Assembly: GCA_018714965.1 (NCBI GenBank)
Contig: DVML01000028.1
Location: forward strand, 1 to 14,424
Direction: 5' to 3'
Length of the DNA stretch: 14,424 nt
From: Fimihabitans intestinipullorum
GTDB taxonomy: Bacteria > Bacillota_I > Bacilli_A > RF39 > UBA660
Positions 7,759 through 14,296 of the stretch are shown here, piece after piece. Position 1 is the first letter of the stretch; every line of letters begins with the position of its first letter. A model generated the notes under the pieces. That model had not been told where the DNA came from. It made no database searches and saw only the letters and a program-made list of their open reading frames with translations. A program made the position numbers and the translations under genes.

Positions 7759-7876
7759 AGTTCCTCCCATCATTTTATAGTATAGGTCGATTTTGTGAAA
7801 ATTAAATGATAGAGCGTGAAATAATATAGAAAAAACGGACAAAATAAAACAAACGACTTTTATTTTTACCATTTTG

Positions 7877-7885
7877 TGCTATAAT
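7877..7885 (+). promoter_or_regulatory. Extended -10 promoter of the SGNH hydrolase gene
   Basis: TGCTATAAT is a perfect extended -10 element, 25 bases before the ATG. The -35 position holds only CTTTTA, which an extended -10 promoter can tolerate. Confidence 0.7.
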
Positions 7886-7910
7886 AGGAGTCATTGTTTA
7901 GGAGGATAGT

Positions 7911-8681
7911 ATGCCAGAAAAATCAAAGAAAAAACATGTAGAATCTAAAAAAGATTACTTGCTCAATAAATTTCCTATATTAAAAAAGATCCATATCAAT
8001 TGGAAATGGACTGCCATTGTTTTAGGTATCTTATTAGTATGTGATATCGTTCTTACAACACAAGAGCCTAGATTTCATATCAGAGATATCCAAAACTTAT
8101 TTGTAACAAAAGAAATGATCAGTGATAATGTAGTGTTTCTCGGAGATTCTATTACATATCAATACCCATTAGACGAGTTTTATGAAGACATGCACGTCGT
8201 AAATAGTGGTGTTAATGGAAATCAAACAACAGATATCTTAAATAACATGTATGAACGTGTATATCGATATAATCCTTCAAAAGTGATCTTACTCATCGGA
8301 ACAAATGATTTAACCAATAATAGAAGTGATGAAGAGATTCTAGACAATATCAAAAAGATCATCGTTCAAATTAAAGAAAATAGACCATATGCTAAAATAT
8401 ATATACAATCTATTTATCCGATCAATGAAACAATGCAAAAAGAAGCAGATATTTTAAAAGATCACAAAACAAATAAACGCATTTCAGAAGTAAATAAAAA
8501 ATTAAAAGAAATTTGTAAAAAAGAAAAAGTTACCTACATCGATACATATTCTGCCTTACTCGGCGAGAATAAAGAATTAAAACGTTCCTATGCAGAAGAC
8601 GGACTTCACCTAACTGCACTTGGATATATCAAAGTGACAAATGTGTTGATGCCATATATCAATGATGAAGAAGAAAAATAA
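7911..8681 (+). CDS. Membrane-anchored SGNH/GDSL-family hydrolase
   Basis: The ATG at 7911 follows AGGAGG by five bases. The 256-residue protein has a very basic cytoplasmic N-terminus, one membrane segment (about 33-48) and an extracellular SGNH domain. All four conserved blocks are visible: Ser80 in FLGDSIT, Gly100 in NSGVNG, Asn132 in GTND, and Asp230 with His233 in DGLHLT. These form the catalytic triad and oxyanion hole of serine esterases and O-acetyl or lipid hydrolases that often act on cell-surface carbohydrates. The likely site of action is outside the membrane; the substrate cannot be read from sequence. It is transcribed divergently from the arylsulfotransferase gene. A hairpin at 8723-8746 lies downstream. 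Confidence 0.92.
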   Translation: MPEKSKKKHVESKKDYLLNKFPILKKIHINWKWTAIVLGILLVCDIVLTTQEPRFHIRDIQNLFVTKEMISDNVVFLGDSITYQYPLDEFYEDMHVVNSGVNGNQTTDILNNMYERVYRYNPSKVILLIGTNDLTNNRSDEEILDNIKKIIVQIKENRPYAKIYIQSIYPINETMQKEADILKDHKTNKRISEVNKKLKEICKKEKVTYIDTYSALLGENKELKRSYAEDGLHLTALGYIKVTNVLMPYINDEEEK

Positions 8682-8722
8682 GATTCTTAATATATCTTCT
8701 TACCATACATACATACAACTTT

Positions 8723-8746
8723 ACTGTTATTCATTATGAATACAGT
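8723..8746 (+). terminator. Hairpin downstream of the SGNH hydrolase gene
   Basis: ACTGT-T-ATTCA pairs with TGAAT-ACAGT around a TTA loop, ten pairs with one bulged T. The following tract (TATTTAGAATTTTT) is T-rich but not a continuous T-run, so termination is likely but weaker than at other sites. Confidence 0.45.
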
Positions 8747-8765
8747 TATTTAGAATTTTTAAATT

Positions 8766-8787
8766 AGCACCAAGCGAGGTGCTTTTT
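8766..8787 (+). terminator. Intrinsic terminator directly before the toxin-fragment ATG
   Basis: AGCACC (8766-8771) pairs with GGTGCT (8778-8783) around AAGCGA, followed by a T-run. The ATG of the next reading frame starts at 8790, immediately after it, leaving no room for a ribosome binding site. Confidence 0.7.
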
Positions 8788-8789
8788 AT

Positions 8790-9281
8790 ATGTCTCAACA
8801 GTTGAGTCTAAGTAATACTAAAAAAGAATATCTAGAATTTTTAGATAAAACTGGCAGAACTAGAATAACAGCAAATGAGTGGATTGGAAGTACATCATTA
8901 AGTCCTAAAGCTAAAGAAAAAGCTACTAAATCTTATCAAAGTTGGAAGAAACAAGAAGATAAGAAAAAGTTGCCAAAAGTAGTTAAGAGTGATGACGTTA
9001 TATTACAAAATAAGGTAGATTATGATATAATGGGTATGCAAGGCATTGTTCCTTCGAATACAACCATTACCAATGTTCGCATAATAGCAGGTAAAGATAG
9101 TTCTGTTGATATTAGAGATAGATATAAAATAGCAGAAAAATATAACGTCAATGCCACAGAATTAAATAAAAAAGTTGGGGTAGTTCAAGGAAAATACTAT
9201 GACTACGAAATACATTGGTATGAAGCTAATGGCCTACAATTAGAAGCAAAATTAAAGAATAAACCGAAAGAGAGGAAATAA
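8790..9281 (+). CDS. Fragment of a phage head-type protein with a toxin-50-like C-terminus
   Basis: The frame is open from 8763; the ATG at 8790 directly follows a terminator hairpin and has no Shine-Dalgarno sequence. This is probably the 3' piece of a longer gene whose 5' part is gone, and translation from here is doubtful. Residues 10-60 (EYLEFLDKTGRT, then SLSPKAKEKATKSYQSWKK) look like the region found near the end of phage minor head proteins. Residues 95-156 (VRIIAGKDSSVDIRD, GVVQGKYYDYEIHWYE, LEAKLK) resemble the polymorphic toxin type 50 domain seen at the C-terminus of phage head morphogenesis proteins. That assignment is from memory of the family pattern, not a search. The stop is four bases from the next gene, so the two are coupled. 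Part of this gene (8913-9004) recurs in decayed form at 9791-9874. Confidence 0.55.
   Translation: MSQQLSLSNTKKEYLEFLDKTGRTRITANEWIGSTSLSPKAKEKATKSYQSWKKQEDKKKLPKVVKSDDVILQNKVDYDIMGMQGIVPSNTTITNVRIIAGKDSSVDIRDRYKIAEKYNVNATELNKKVGVVQGKYYDYEIHWYEANGLQLEAKLKNKPKERK
8913..9004 (+). repeat. Direct repeat copy 1 (inside the toxin-50-like fragment)
   Basis: This part of the reading frame, with CTACTAAATCTTATC and AAGTAGTTAAG as identical blocks, recurs with small gaps at 9791-9874. The intact coding copy is this one. Confidence 0.75.
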
Positions 9282-9284
9282 AAC

Positions 9285-9593
9285 ATGAAAACAATAAAAG
9301 TTTATCAGACAGAAAACGATTATTATAAAGACATGAAATTATTTGGCAAATTAAAATATGTTGGCAAATCTTTTGGTGCTGTTTCTTTAACAAACAATAA
9401 AATCTATGATTGTGTAGGATATGATGAACAAGGTTGGGTTCAAATAGTAGATGATAGTGATGAAGATTATTGCTATTCTGCTACAAGTCCTAGACCTTTA
9501 GATGGCAGTTCAGAAGGTGGAAAATGGGAGCCAGTAGAAATTTACGACGATGGATTACAAAAATTATTTGATAAAATTAGCACTCAAAAATAG
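9285..9593 (+). CDS. Small conserved phage-associated protein, possible toxin partner
   Basis: A 102-residue soluble protein begins three bases after the previous stop. A GAGAGG stretch about ten bases upstream, in the end of the previous gene, serves as ribosome site. It is beta-rich and acidic, with segments KYVGKSFGAVSL, YDCVGYDEQGWVQIVDDSD and RPLDGSSEGGKWEPVE suggesting a small SH3-like barrel. Similar short proteins sit next to head-protein genes in Firmicutes phages, as I recall. Its tight coupling to a toxin-50-like domain makes an immunity or chaperone role possible, but this is inferred from position only. The stop codon lies in the loop of a terminator hairpin (9579-9599). The reading frame is intact, unlike everything after it. 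Confidence 0.65.
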   Translation: MKTIKVYQTENDYYKDMKLFGKLKYVGKSFGAVSLTNNKIYDCVGYDEQGWVQIVDDSDEDYCYSATSPRPLDGSSEGGKWEPVEIYDDGLQKLFDKISTQK

Positions 9594-9606
9594 AGTGCTT
9601 TTATTA
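9579..9606 (+). terminator. Intrinsic terminator closing the toxin-fragment gene pair
   Basis: AGCACTC (9579-9585) pairs with GAGTGCT (9593-9599), followed by TTTTATTAT. The stop codon of the small protein gene (TAG, 9591-9593) lies at the loop and stem border. Confidence 0.85.
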
Positions 9607-9776
9607 TACACTACTTTATAGGTAGTGTACTAATGATATAGAAATCTTGACAGGAATTCAAAAGAGGTTATTTATAGTTGAAAAATAATTCTGTCTTAGG
9701 CTATAAATAAAAGCTTGGGTGTATCATTAGTACAGTGCTTGTAAAGGCACCATAGGACGTAGAAATACGTTCTTTT
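9607..9776 (+). ncRNA. Candidate structured RNA: 14-bp helix enclosing two interleaved helices, then terminator
   Basis: In this gene-free stretch several long complementary segments nest in order. A hairpin TACACTAC/GTAGTGTA (9607-9614 with 9622-9629) is followed by an outer helix of 14 pairs, 9627-9640 with 9720-9733 (GTACTAATGATATA with TGTATCATTAGTAC, one G-U). Inside, GACAG-G-AATT (9649-9658) pairs with AATTCTGTC (9687-9695), and TTATTTATAG (9668-9677) pairs perfectly with CTATAAATAA (9701-9710). The last two interleave, so they form a pseudoknot or exclude each other as a switch. A GTGC/GCAC hairpin (9735-9750) and an intrinsic terminator (9755-9776) close the 3' end. No reading frame of note crosses it. 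I recognise no known RNA family. The first hairpin overlaps the outer helix by three bases, so the two compete. No upstream promoter is convincing. Confidence 0.5.
9755..9776 (+). terminator. Intrinsic terminator with GAAA tetraloop
   Basis: GGACGTA (9755-9761) pairs with TACGTTC (9766-9772), with one G-U pair, around GAAA-type loop bases, followed by TTTT. It forms the 3' end of the candidate structured RNA. Confidence 0.8.
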
Positions 9777-9790
9777 ATTATGTCCAACAT

Positions 9791-9874
9791 AAAGAAAAGA
9801 CTACTAAATCTTATCGAAATTGGGAAAAATAAGAAAAGAAGGATGACCAAAGTAGTTAAGGTGATGACATTATA
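9791..9874 (+). repeat. Direct repeat copy 2, decayed and out of frame
   Basis: This is a diverged copy of 8913-9004 with stop codons and small indels. The preceding TTTTATTATGTCCAACA (9773-9789) also resembles the start of copy 1 (TTTTTATATGTCTCAACA at 8783-8800). Copy 2 therefore lost roughly 110 bases between those points. It marks the decayed 5' edge of the MuF-type remnant. Confidence 0.7.
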
Positions 9875-10445
9875 TACCAATCAAGGCGGGCTATTATATA
9901 ATGAATATGCGAAAAATTGTTTTGGAAAGATGTAAAAAATAAGTTTGATAGTGCTTATAGAAATAAAGAACAATATATTGGAAATTCAAATAATAGTAAA
10001 AGGTTTCATATAAATCAAAATTTAAGCAAAAATATAGATAATGTTTTAACAAACATTAAGGAAAGAAATCCAGTAAAATTACGGGATTATACACCAGAGA
10101 TATTAGTTAAAAATGGAGTTAAGAATTTACCAATGTATGAAAATCCTTCACACATAAGAAAAAAGATCTTAACAGAAACAGAAGCAACAAAATCAGGACT
10201 TGTTGTCAATTCAAAAGATCATTATCATGGTTTAGGTAAGGAAGTATATACAAAAGCAATTGATAGTTTAGACAATCCTAGAGCCATATTTAAAAACAAC
10301 AATAATGGTGATTATTTAATTCTGACAATCATAAAAGATAAAAAAATAATAATATTGTAGTTCCAATAGAGATAGAGACCACCACGAAAATCAACAGAGT
10401 GAAAATAGACACCAATAGGGTAAAATCGGTCTATGGTTATAAAAA
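9875..10445 (+). pseudogene. Remnant of a phage MuF C-terminal domain, frameshifted
   Basis: The longest frame (9917-10360) has no real start: it opens with TTG and no ribosome site. It encodes HINQNLSKNIDNVL, KLRDYTPEILVKNGVKNLPMY and then LDNPRAIFKNNNNGDYLILT, the pattern of the MuF C-terminal domain that links phage head proteins to toxin modules. Near 10341-10346, in an A-run, one base is missing. After restoring it the protein continues NNNIVVPIEIE and IDTNRVKSVYGYKK, the conserved end of this domain. A second one-base loss in the A-run at 10441-10446 shifts the frame again into the linker. The MuF N-terminal domain is absent. The domain name rests on pattern memory. The gene is dead unless the A-run changes are sequencing errors. 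Confidence 0.75.
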
Positions 10446-10521
10446 ATAAATAACATAGATCTAAATGATTATATAAAACATAACATAAAAAATAATATTT
10501 TTACAAAAATATATGAACAAA

Positions 10522-10566
10522 AAAAAGAGCGAGGTACGGGCTTTAGCACCGCAGCTGGCTCTTTTT
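10522..10566 (+). other. Terminator-like hairpin inside the toxin linker
   Basis: AAAAAGAGC (10522-10530) pairs with GCTCTTTTT (10558-10566), and an inner CGGGC/GCACCG hairpin with a TTTA loop sits between. It is the most stable hairpin in the remnant and ends in a T-run. It also encodes linker residues (KKERGTGFSTAAGSF), so it may be coincidental. Confidence 0.4.
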
Positions 10567-10640
10567 CTAAAAATAATATATCAGATTCTAAACAAAATGT
10601 CAAATCTGACACTAAATATTCTATGCAAAGTAGAGAAAAA
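10563..10640 (+). repeat. Linker direct repeat, copy A
   Basis: About 67 of 78 bases match 12331-12408 without gaps. It encodes the linker SKNNISDSKQN...TKYSMQ that precedes the ART domain. Confidence 0.85.
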
Positions 10641-11540
10641 AATGTACAAGATGATCATGGGCGTTTATTGACGAAACAACAACAAGAATTTTTCAAAGAT
10701 AGTAAAGTAAGAGACGAAAACGGAAATTTAAAAGTTTTATATCATGGAACTCGTAACGATTTTACCGTTTTTGATATAAATAAGTCGGGTTCAAGCTCTA
10801 AACAAGCAAAAGCCGGTTTTTGGTTTACTGAAAGTTCCGAAGGTGCAAGAAAATTGCTGACAGTGTATGGTATGGCAAAAATGATACTTCACGTGCTATG
10901 GAAGTGTATTTGAATATTAAAAATCCTAAAATATATAATGATATTGATAATAGCAACAAAACAAAAAAAGTAGACAACAAAATTAAACAACTGGAAGAAA
11001 AGAAGAAAATATTCGACAACAAATATTATATTGATTATTTCAGTAAGAATGATAATGAATTTACGAAGATTGTAGGTATGGTTAACAGTAAATATTCTAA
11101 TTATACTGATAATGATTTATTAGAAATAATAAAAGATATGACTTTTACAAAAGATTCTAATCGATATTTAAAAGATGTCAAAGAATATGCAAATATTTCT
11201 CAACAGTTAAATGATTTATATAGAAAAAAGCAAAATTTAGCATTAACAGATTCTTATGAACAATTTAGAGGAGATATATATTCTTTGTCTGGCAAGGATA
11301 TTTATGATGCCAATGTGGGAGGAACTGGAGTATTTTTAGAAAATGAAAACGAAATAATGCAAAAATATATCAATAAATAAAAAAAAGAAGGCTATGATGG
11401 TATTATCATTACAAATACTCTTTACGATTCTCAAACTCTTGGAGAGAAAAATAATCAATATGTAGCTTTTTATCCTCATCAAATTAAGAATGTAGATAAT
11501 CTTACTCCGACAAATAATGAAGATGTAAGATATTCACAAA

Positions 11541-12427
11541 GCAATAATAAATGGCAAGGGTTCGTAGATCAAAATTTCCAAACAGAAGGAACAGGACATA
11601 CGTTGTCACAGTTAAAGTTGAATGATCACAATAATGGGGTCGCTCTCGTAGATGCATTTAATCAAACAAACATCCCCAAATATTCTATTTCAGAAAAATT
11701 AGAAGTAAATGTTTTAAATGCTATAAATAATAAATCATCCAAACGAAAAATTTATTTAGGTAAAGCCAATAATACAGTTGTAAGAAAAGTAAAAAGATTT
11801 TTTGGAATAGATGTATCTAACAAAAGACATGTTTTAACTGATAATGATATTAGGCATATGTTAAATCGGCACGGAAACGATACCAAGATGACTAACGGAA
11901 AACAATTGGATTTGAAAAAGGGAGATATTATAAAAATACCAGAGATTATTAAAGATCCAGATAATATTATAAAAGGTTCTTCCAATATAGATCGGGCAGG
12001 AAATACAAACAACTCTATAAGATATATCAAAGCATATGACCAAAATAAATCATATGTTGTAGAAGTTATTCCTGACCACGGAAATTCATTAAAAATAAAA
12101 ACGATGTGGAAAGAACCTGTCGGGGTAAGTTATGACAATCATGCCCTTCCTTATACGTCCAAGACGGAACCCGATTCAAGTATTTCCACATCTGAAGGAA
12201 ATATATCACAAAGTAATGGTACTGTCAAATTAGGTAATGAAAAAATGCTATATGATACAACGCAAATAAAAAGAAACACCCTAATCAGTTCACCAGTAGA
12301 AAATACTGCGACTGAATCGATAGGTATTCCTTTTCTAAGAATAATATATCAGATTCTAAACAAAATAGCAACTCTGGCACTAAGTATTTTATGCAATACG
12401 GAGAAAAAATCTAAGAATAAGAGATAA
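11541..12427 (+). pseudogene. Remnant of a PBECR-like nuclease domain at the end of the polyvalent protein
   Basis: It lies in the same frame as the second half of the ART domain, with no new start (the longest frame opens at a TTG at 11603 without a ribosome site). A linker (DQNFQTEGTGH) leads to a domain at about 11740-12120: IDVSNKRHVLTDNDIRHMLNRHGN, then IPEIIKDPDNI, SIRYIKAYDQNKSYVVEV and LKIKTMWKEP. This is the pattern of the phage Barnase-EndoU-colicin E5/D-RelE-like (PBECR) nuclease domains of polyvalent proteins. Candidate catalytic residues are the His and Arg in RHMLNRHG. The last 40 codons are out of frame relative to a second copy of the linker at 12331-12408, so the end is also damaged. 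It cannot be translated as part of the original protein because of the upstream stop and frameshifts. Confidence 0.72.
12331..12408 (+). repeat. Linker direct repeat, copy B
   Basis: This second copy of the linker at 10563-10640, 1768 bases away, lies in a different frame from the preceding PBECR-like frame. In its own frame it reads SKNNISDSKQN...TKYFMQYGEKI and then stops. No toxin domain follows it. Confidence 0.85.
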
Positions 12428-12517
12428 TAAATGGCAGATGAAAAATGGCGTTTTAACGTTAAAATAGAAAATAACAATATTTAAAAAACTAAACAACTAA
12501 TGATGTTCTCGTTATTT

Positions 12518-13387
12518 TTAATTCTTTATAATATCTTTACTTATATTAAGATTTCCTCTACCTATTCCTAAATTATGATCTTTTTTATTTAAACCGTGAT
12601 AGTCACTTCCTCCTGATATTAAAAGATTATTGTCCCTAGCAAAACTAATTAGATAGTTTGTTTGCTCTTCATTAAAAGTTGTATAAAAGCACTCTACTCC
12701 ATCCAAAGAATTCTCATTATAAATTTTTTCTAAAAATTCTTCTGTATCATTAAATTTATATTGATAGGGATGCGCTAAAAAAGCAACGCCACCACTTTCA
12801 TGTATAAGATCTACAATCTCTTTCACACTAGGATAAAATTTGGCTTTATTTATAAACATTTTGCTTTTCGAGTTAGTTATTCCTTTTCTATAATAATCAC
12901 TATAAGAATCCCAAATGTTCTCATCAATTATTTTTCTATTTTTTTCATACTTCCGTAATTCTTCATAAACAGCTATTTCAAAGATCTTTCCTCTTTTGGC
13001 TTGTTTAATAACATTTAAATCACATTCTAATCCATATCTTTTTATCTTGTTATTTACTTCTTTATAAAAATATTTAAATTTTTTCTTATTATGCAGAAAA
13101 TTATATTTCTTTTGTAAATACTTACTAACTTTTCTATAATCAAAATTGTATCCCAACACTTCAATCAGCCTATTATCATAATTAGCAGTAAATTCACATC
13201 CTACTATAATATCTCCTTTATATATTTCTTTCACATTAAACTTTTCCATTTCATAATACGCTTTACAAGTATTATGATCGGTAATAGAAATAACTTCTAA
13301 TTTTAATTCTTCTGCTTTTCTTAATATTTGTCTGACAGTATCCGTTCCATCCGAATACGTTGTGTGCACATGTAAATCTATCATCAT
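12518..13387 (-). CDS. PHP-family metal-dependent phosphoesterase
   Basis: The 289-residue protein starts at tandem ATGs (13387 and 13384) after AAGGAG. Motifs of the PHP superfamily are complete: DLHVHTTYSDG (His6, His8, Asp13), ITDHNT (Asp37, His38), Glu65 in GCEFTA, His206 in FLAHPYQY, Glu232 in GVECF, and Asp262 with His264 in GGSDYHG. These ligate a tri-metal centre that hydrolyses phosphoesters. Close relatives include the TrpH/YciV-type enzymes that act on 3',5'-bisphosphates or short RNA 5' ends, but the substrate here is not determined. A longer lysine- and tyrosine-rich insert (about 85-180) replaces the usual helical insertion. The gene is AT-rich and lies just downstream of the CRISPR array in the same direction, 56 bp from its last repeat. 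It is intact and stands apart from the toxin remnants. Confidence 0.9.
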   Translation of the reverse strand: MMIDLHVHTTYSDGTDTVRQILRKAEELKLEVISITDHNTCKAYYEMEKFNVKEIYKGDIIVGCEFTANYDNRLIEVLGYNFDYRKVSKYLQKKYNFLHNKKKFKYFYKEVNNKIKRYGLECDLNVIKQAKRGKIFEIAVYEELRKYEKNRKIIDENIWDSYSDYYRKGITNSKSKMFINKAKFYPSVKEIVDLIHESGGVAFLAHPYQYKFNDTEEFLEKIYNENSLDGVECFYTTFNEEQTNYLISFARDNNLLISGGSDYHGLNKKDHNLGIGRGNLNISKDIIKN

Positions 13388-13443
13388 TTGTCTCCTTTGT
13401 AATTTTTAGCGCAATATTTAATATATTTCATTGTGATATTCTT

Positions 13444-14271
13444 ATTTTAATACCATTTAAAACGACATAGATCTAAAACTAAAATGAAAAGACGTGGAAA
13501 ATAGTAGAACTTTTAATACCATTTAAAATGACATAGATCTAAAACTTGAGCTTCAATCAAGTTGACTAATTCATTCTTTTAATACCATTTAAAATGACAT
13601 AGATCTAAAACTTATCCATCCATTTGTAAGATTAACTCTGTCTTTTAATACCATTTAAAATGACATAGATCTAAAACGATAGTTGCTACATTCGATTGTG
13701 GCATAGCCTTTTAATACCATTTAAAATGACATAGATCTAAAACTACAAAGCAGTTTGTTCCGATAAAATATATCTTTTAATACCATTTAAAATGACATAG
13801 ATCTAAAACAAGTGGTAGCCGATCATGTTCAGTTTTTAGCTTTTAATACCATTTAAAATGACATAGATCTAAAACTTAACATAGCACATATAAAAAATGT
13901 CAATACTTTTAATACCATTTAAAATGACATAGATCTAAAACTCTTTATTATCATCTTTGATTTCTTCTTCTCTTTTAATACCATTTAAAATGACATAGAT
14001 CTAAAACTTATGATAGAATCTAAAGCTATATTTTCAACTTTTAATACCATTTAAAATGACATAGATCTAAAACTAAAAGAGTCTTGTGTGTCTCAGAAGA
14101 ATTCTTTTAATACCATTTAAAATGACATAGATCTAAAACTGCTGATTCTGGCAAAGTTGCACCATTTATCTTTTAATACCATTTAAAATGACATAGATCT
14201 AAAACATAAGCAGCAAGTTTTTCCTTTAGCTCGCACTTTTAATACCATTTAAAATGACATAGATCTAAAAC
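13444..14271 (-). CRISPR. CRISPR array, 13 repeats and 12 spacers, type II-A style repeat
   Basis: There are 13 repeats of 36 nt at a strict 66-nt period (starts 13444, 13510, 13576 and so on to 14236) with 12 unique 30-nt spacers. On the minus strand each repeat starts GTTTTAGATCTATGTC and ends GGTATTAAAAG, the style of repeats used with Cas9 in type II-A systems, so minus is taken as the crRNA strand. The repeat at 13444-13479 differs at two positions (its plus-strand first base is A, and GACATAG is preceded by AAAAC rather than AAAAT). Such decay marks the leader-distal end and confirms that the leader should lie to the right. The other repeats appear identical. No cas gene or leader is in the window. 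No spacer visibly matches this window. Confidence 0.98.
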
Positions 14272-14296
14272 TACTTTTGATTCAAGAATTACAAGT
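14272..14296 (-). other. Truncated thirteenth spacer at the insertion sequence junction
   Basis: 25 bases follow the last repeat before the sequence turns into the insertion sequence end (TGGATTGTCAAC at 14297). All other spacers are 30 nt, and no repeat follows, so a spacer appears to have been cut by the insertion. Confidence 0.6.

Larger units (their letters stand above)
10446..11540 (+). pseudogene. Remnant of a linker and ADP-ribosyltransferase-like toxin domain
   Basis: It continues the broken polyvalent protein. A low-complexity linker ending DTKYSMQ (to about 10626) leads into an ART domain of the type found in phage polyvalent proteins. YHGTR lies near 10740, GFWFTE near 10818 and, at the far end, EGYDGIIITN and YVAFYPHQIKNV (11459-11494). 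These correspond to the H, Y/F and Q/E positions of an ART fold. A single base is missing near 10851 (AAAATTGCT where AAATTTGCT is expected); restoring it joins GARKFADSVWYGKND to SRAMEVYLNIKNPKIY. An in-frame TAA at 11378-11380 interrupts the domain before EGYDG. An insert of about 140 residues rich in Asn and Lys separates the second and third motifs. The domain would transfer ADP-ribose to a target; here it is inactive. Confidence 0.78.

Noticed and set aside
7759..7872. N-terminal extension of the arylsulfotransferase from 7872
   Set aside because: It would run into the divergent promoter region and lacks a ribosome site; ATG 7758 has GGGAGG four bases upstream.
10448..10566. A tracrRNA made of the repeat-like segment and the hairpin at 10522-10566
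   Set aside because: A type II-A tracrRNA has a bulged anti-repeat and a nexus hairpin immediately after it. Here the match is unbulged, is followed by 56 bases of AT-rich sequence, and is explained by MuF-type coding. Kept only as a finding to check.
10825..12043. Minus-strand open frames opposite the toxin remnants
   Set aside because: They are hydrophobic low-complexity shadows of AT-rich coding sequence with no ribosome sites.
8763..12427. A functional prophage
   Set aside because: No integrase, terminase, portal, tail or lysis genes are present and most frames are broken; only toxin-end remnants remain.
12451..12464. Perfect palindrome TTTTAACGTTAAAA
   Set aside because: Short and very AT-rich, with no T-run or gene at a sensible distance; it may be chance.
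13480..14296. Self-targeting spacers against the toxin or phage remnant
   Set aside because: By eye none of the 12 full spacers or the partial one matches any part of this window; a whole-genome search would be needed.
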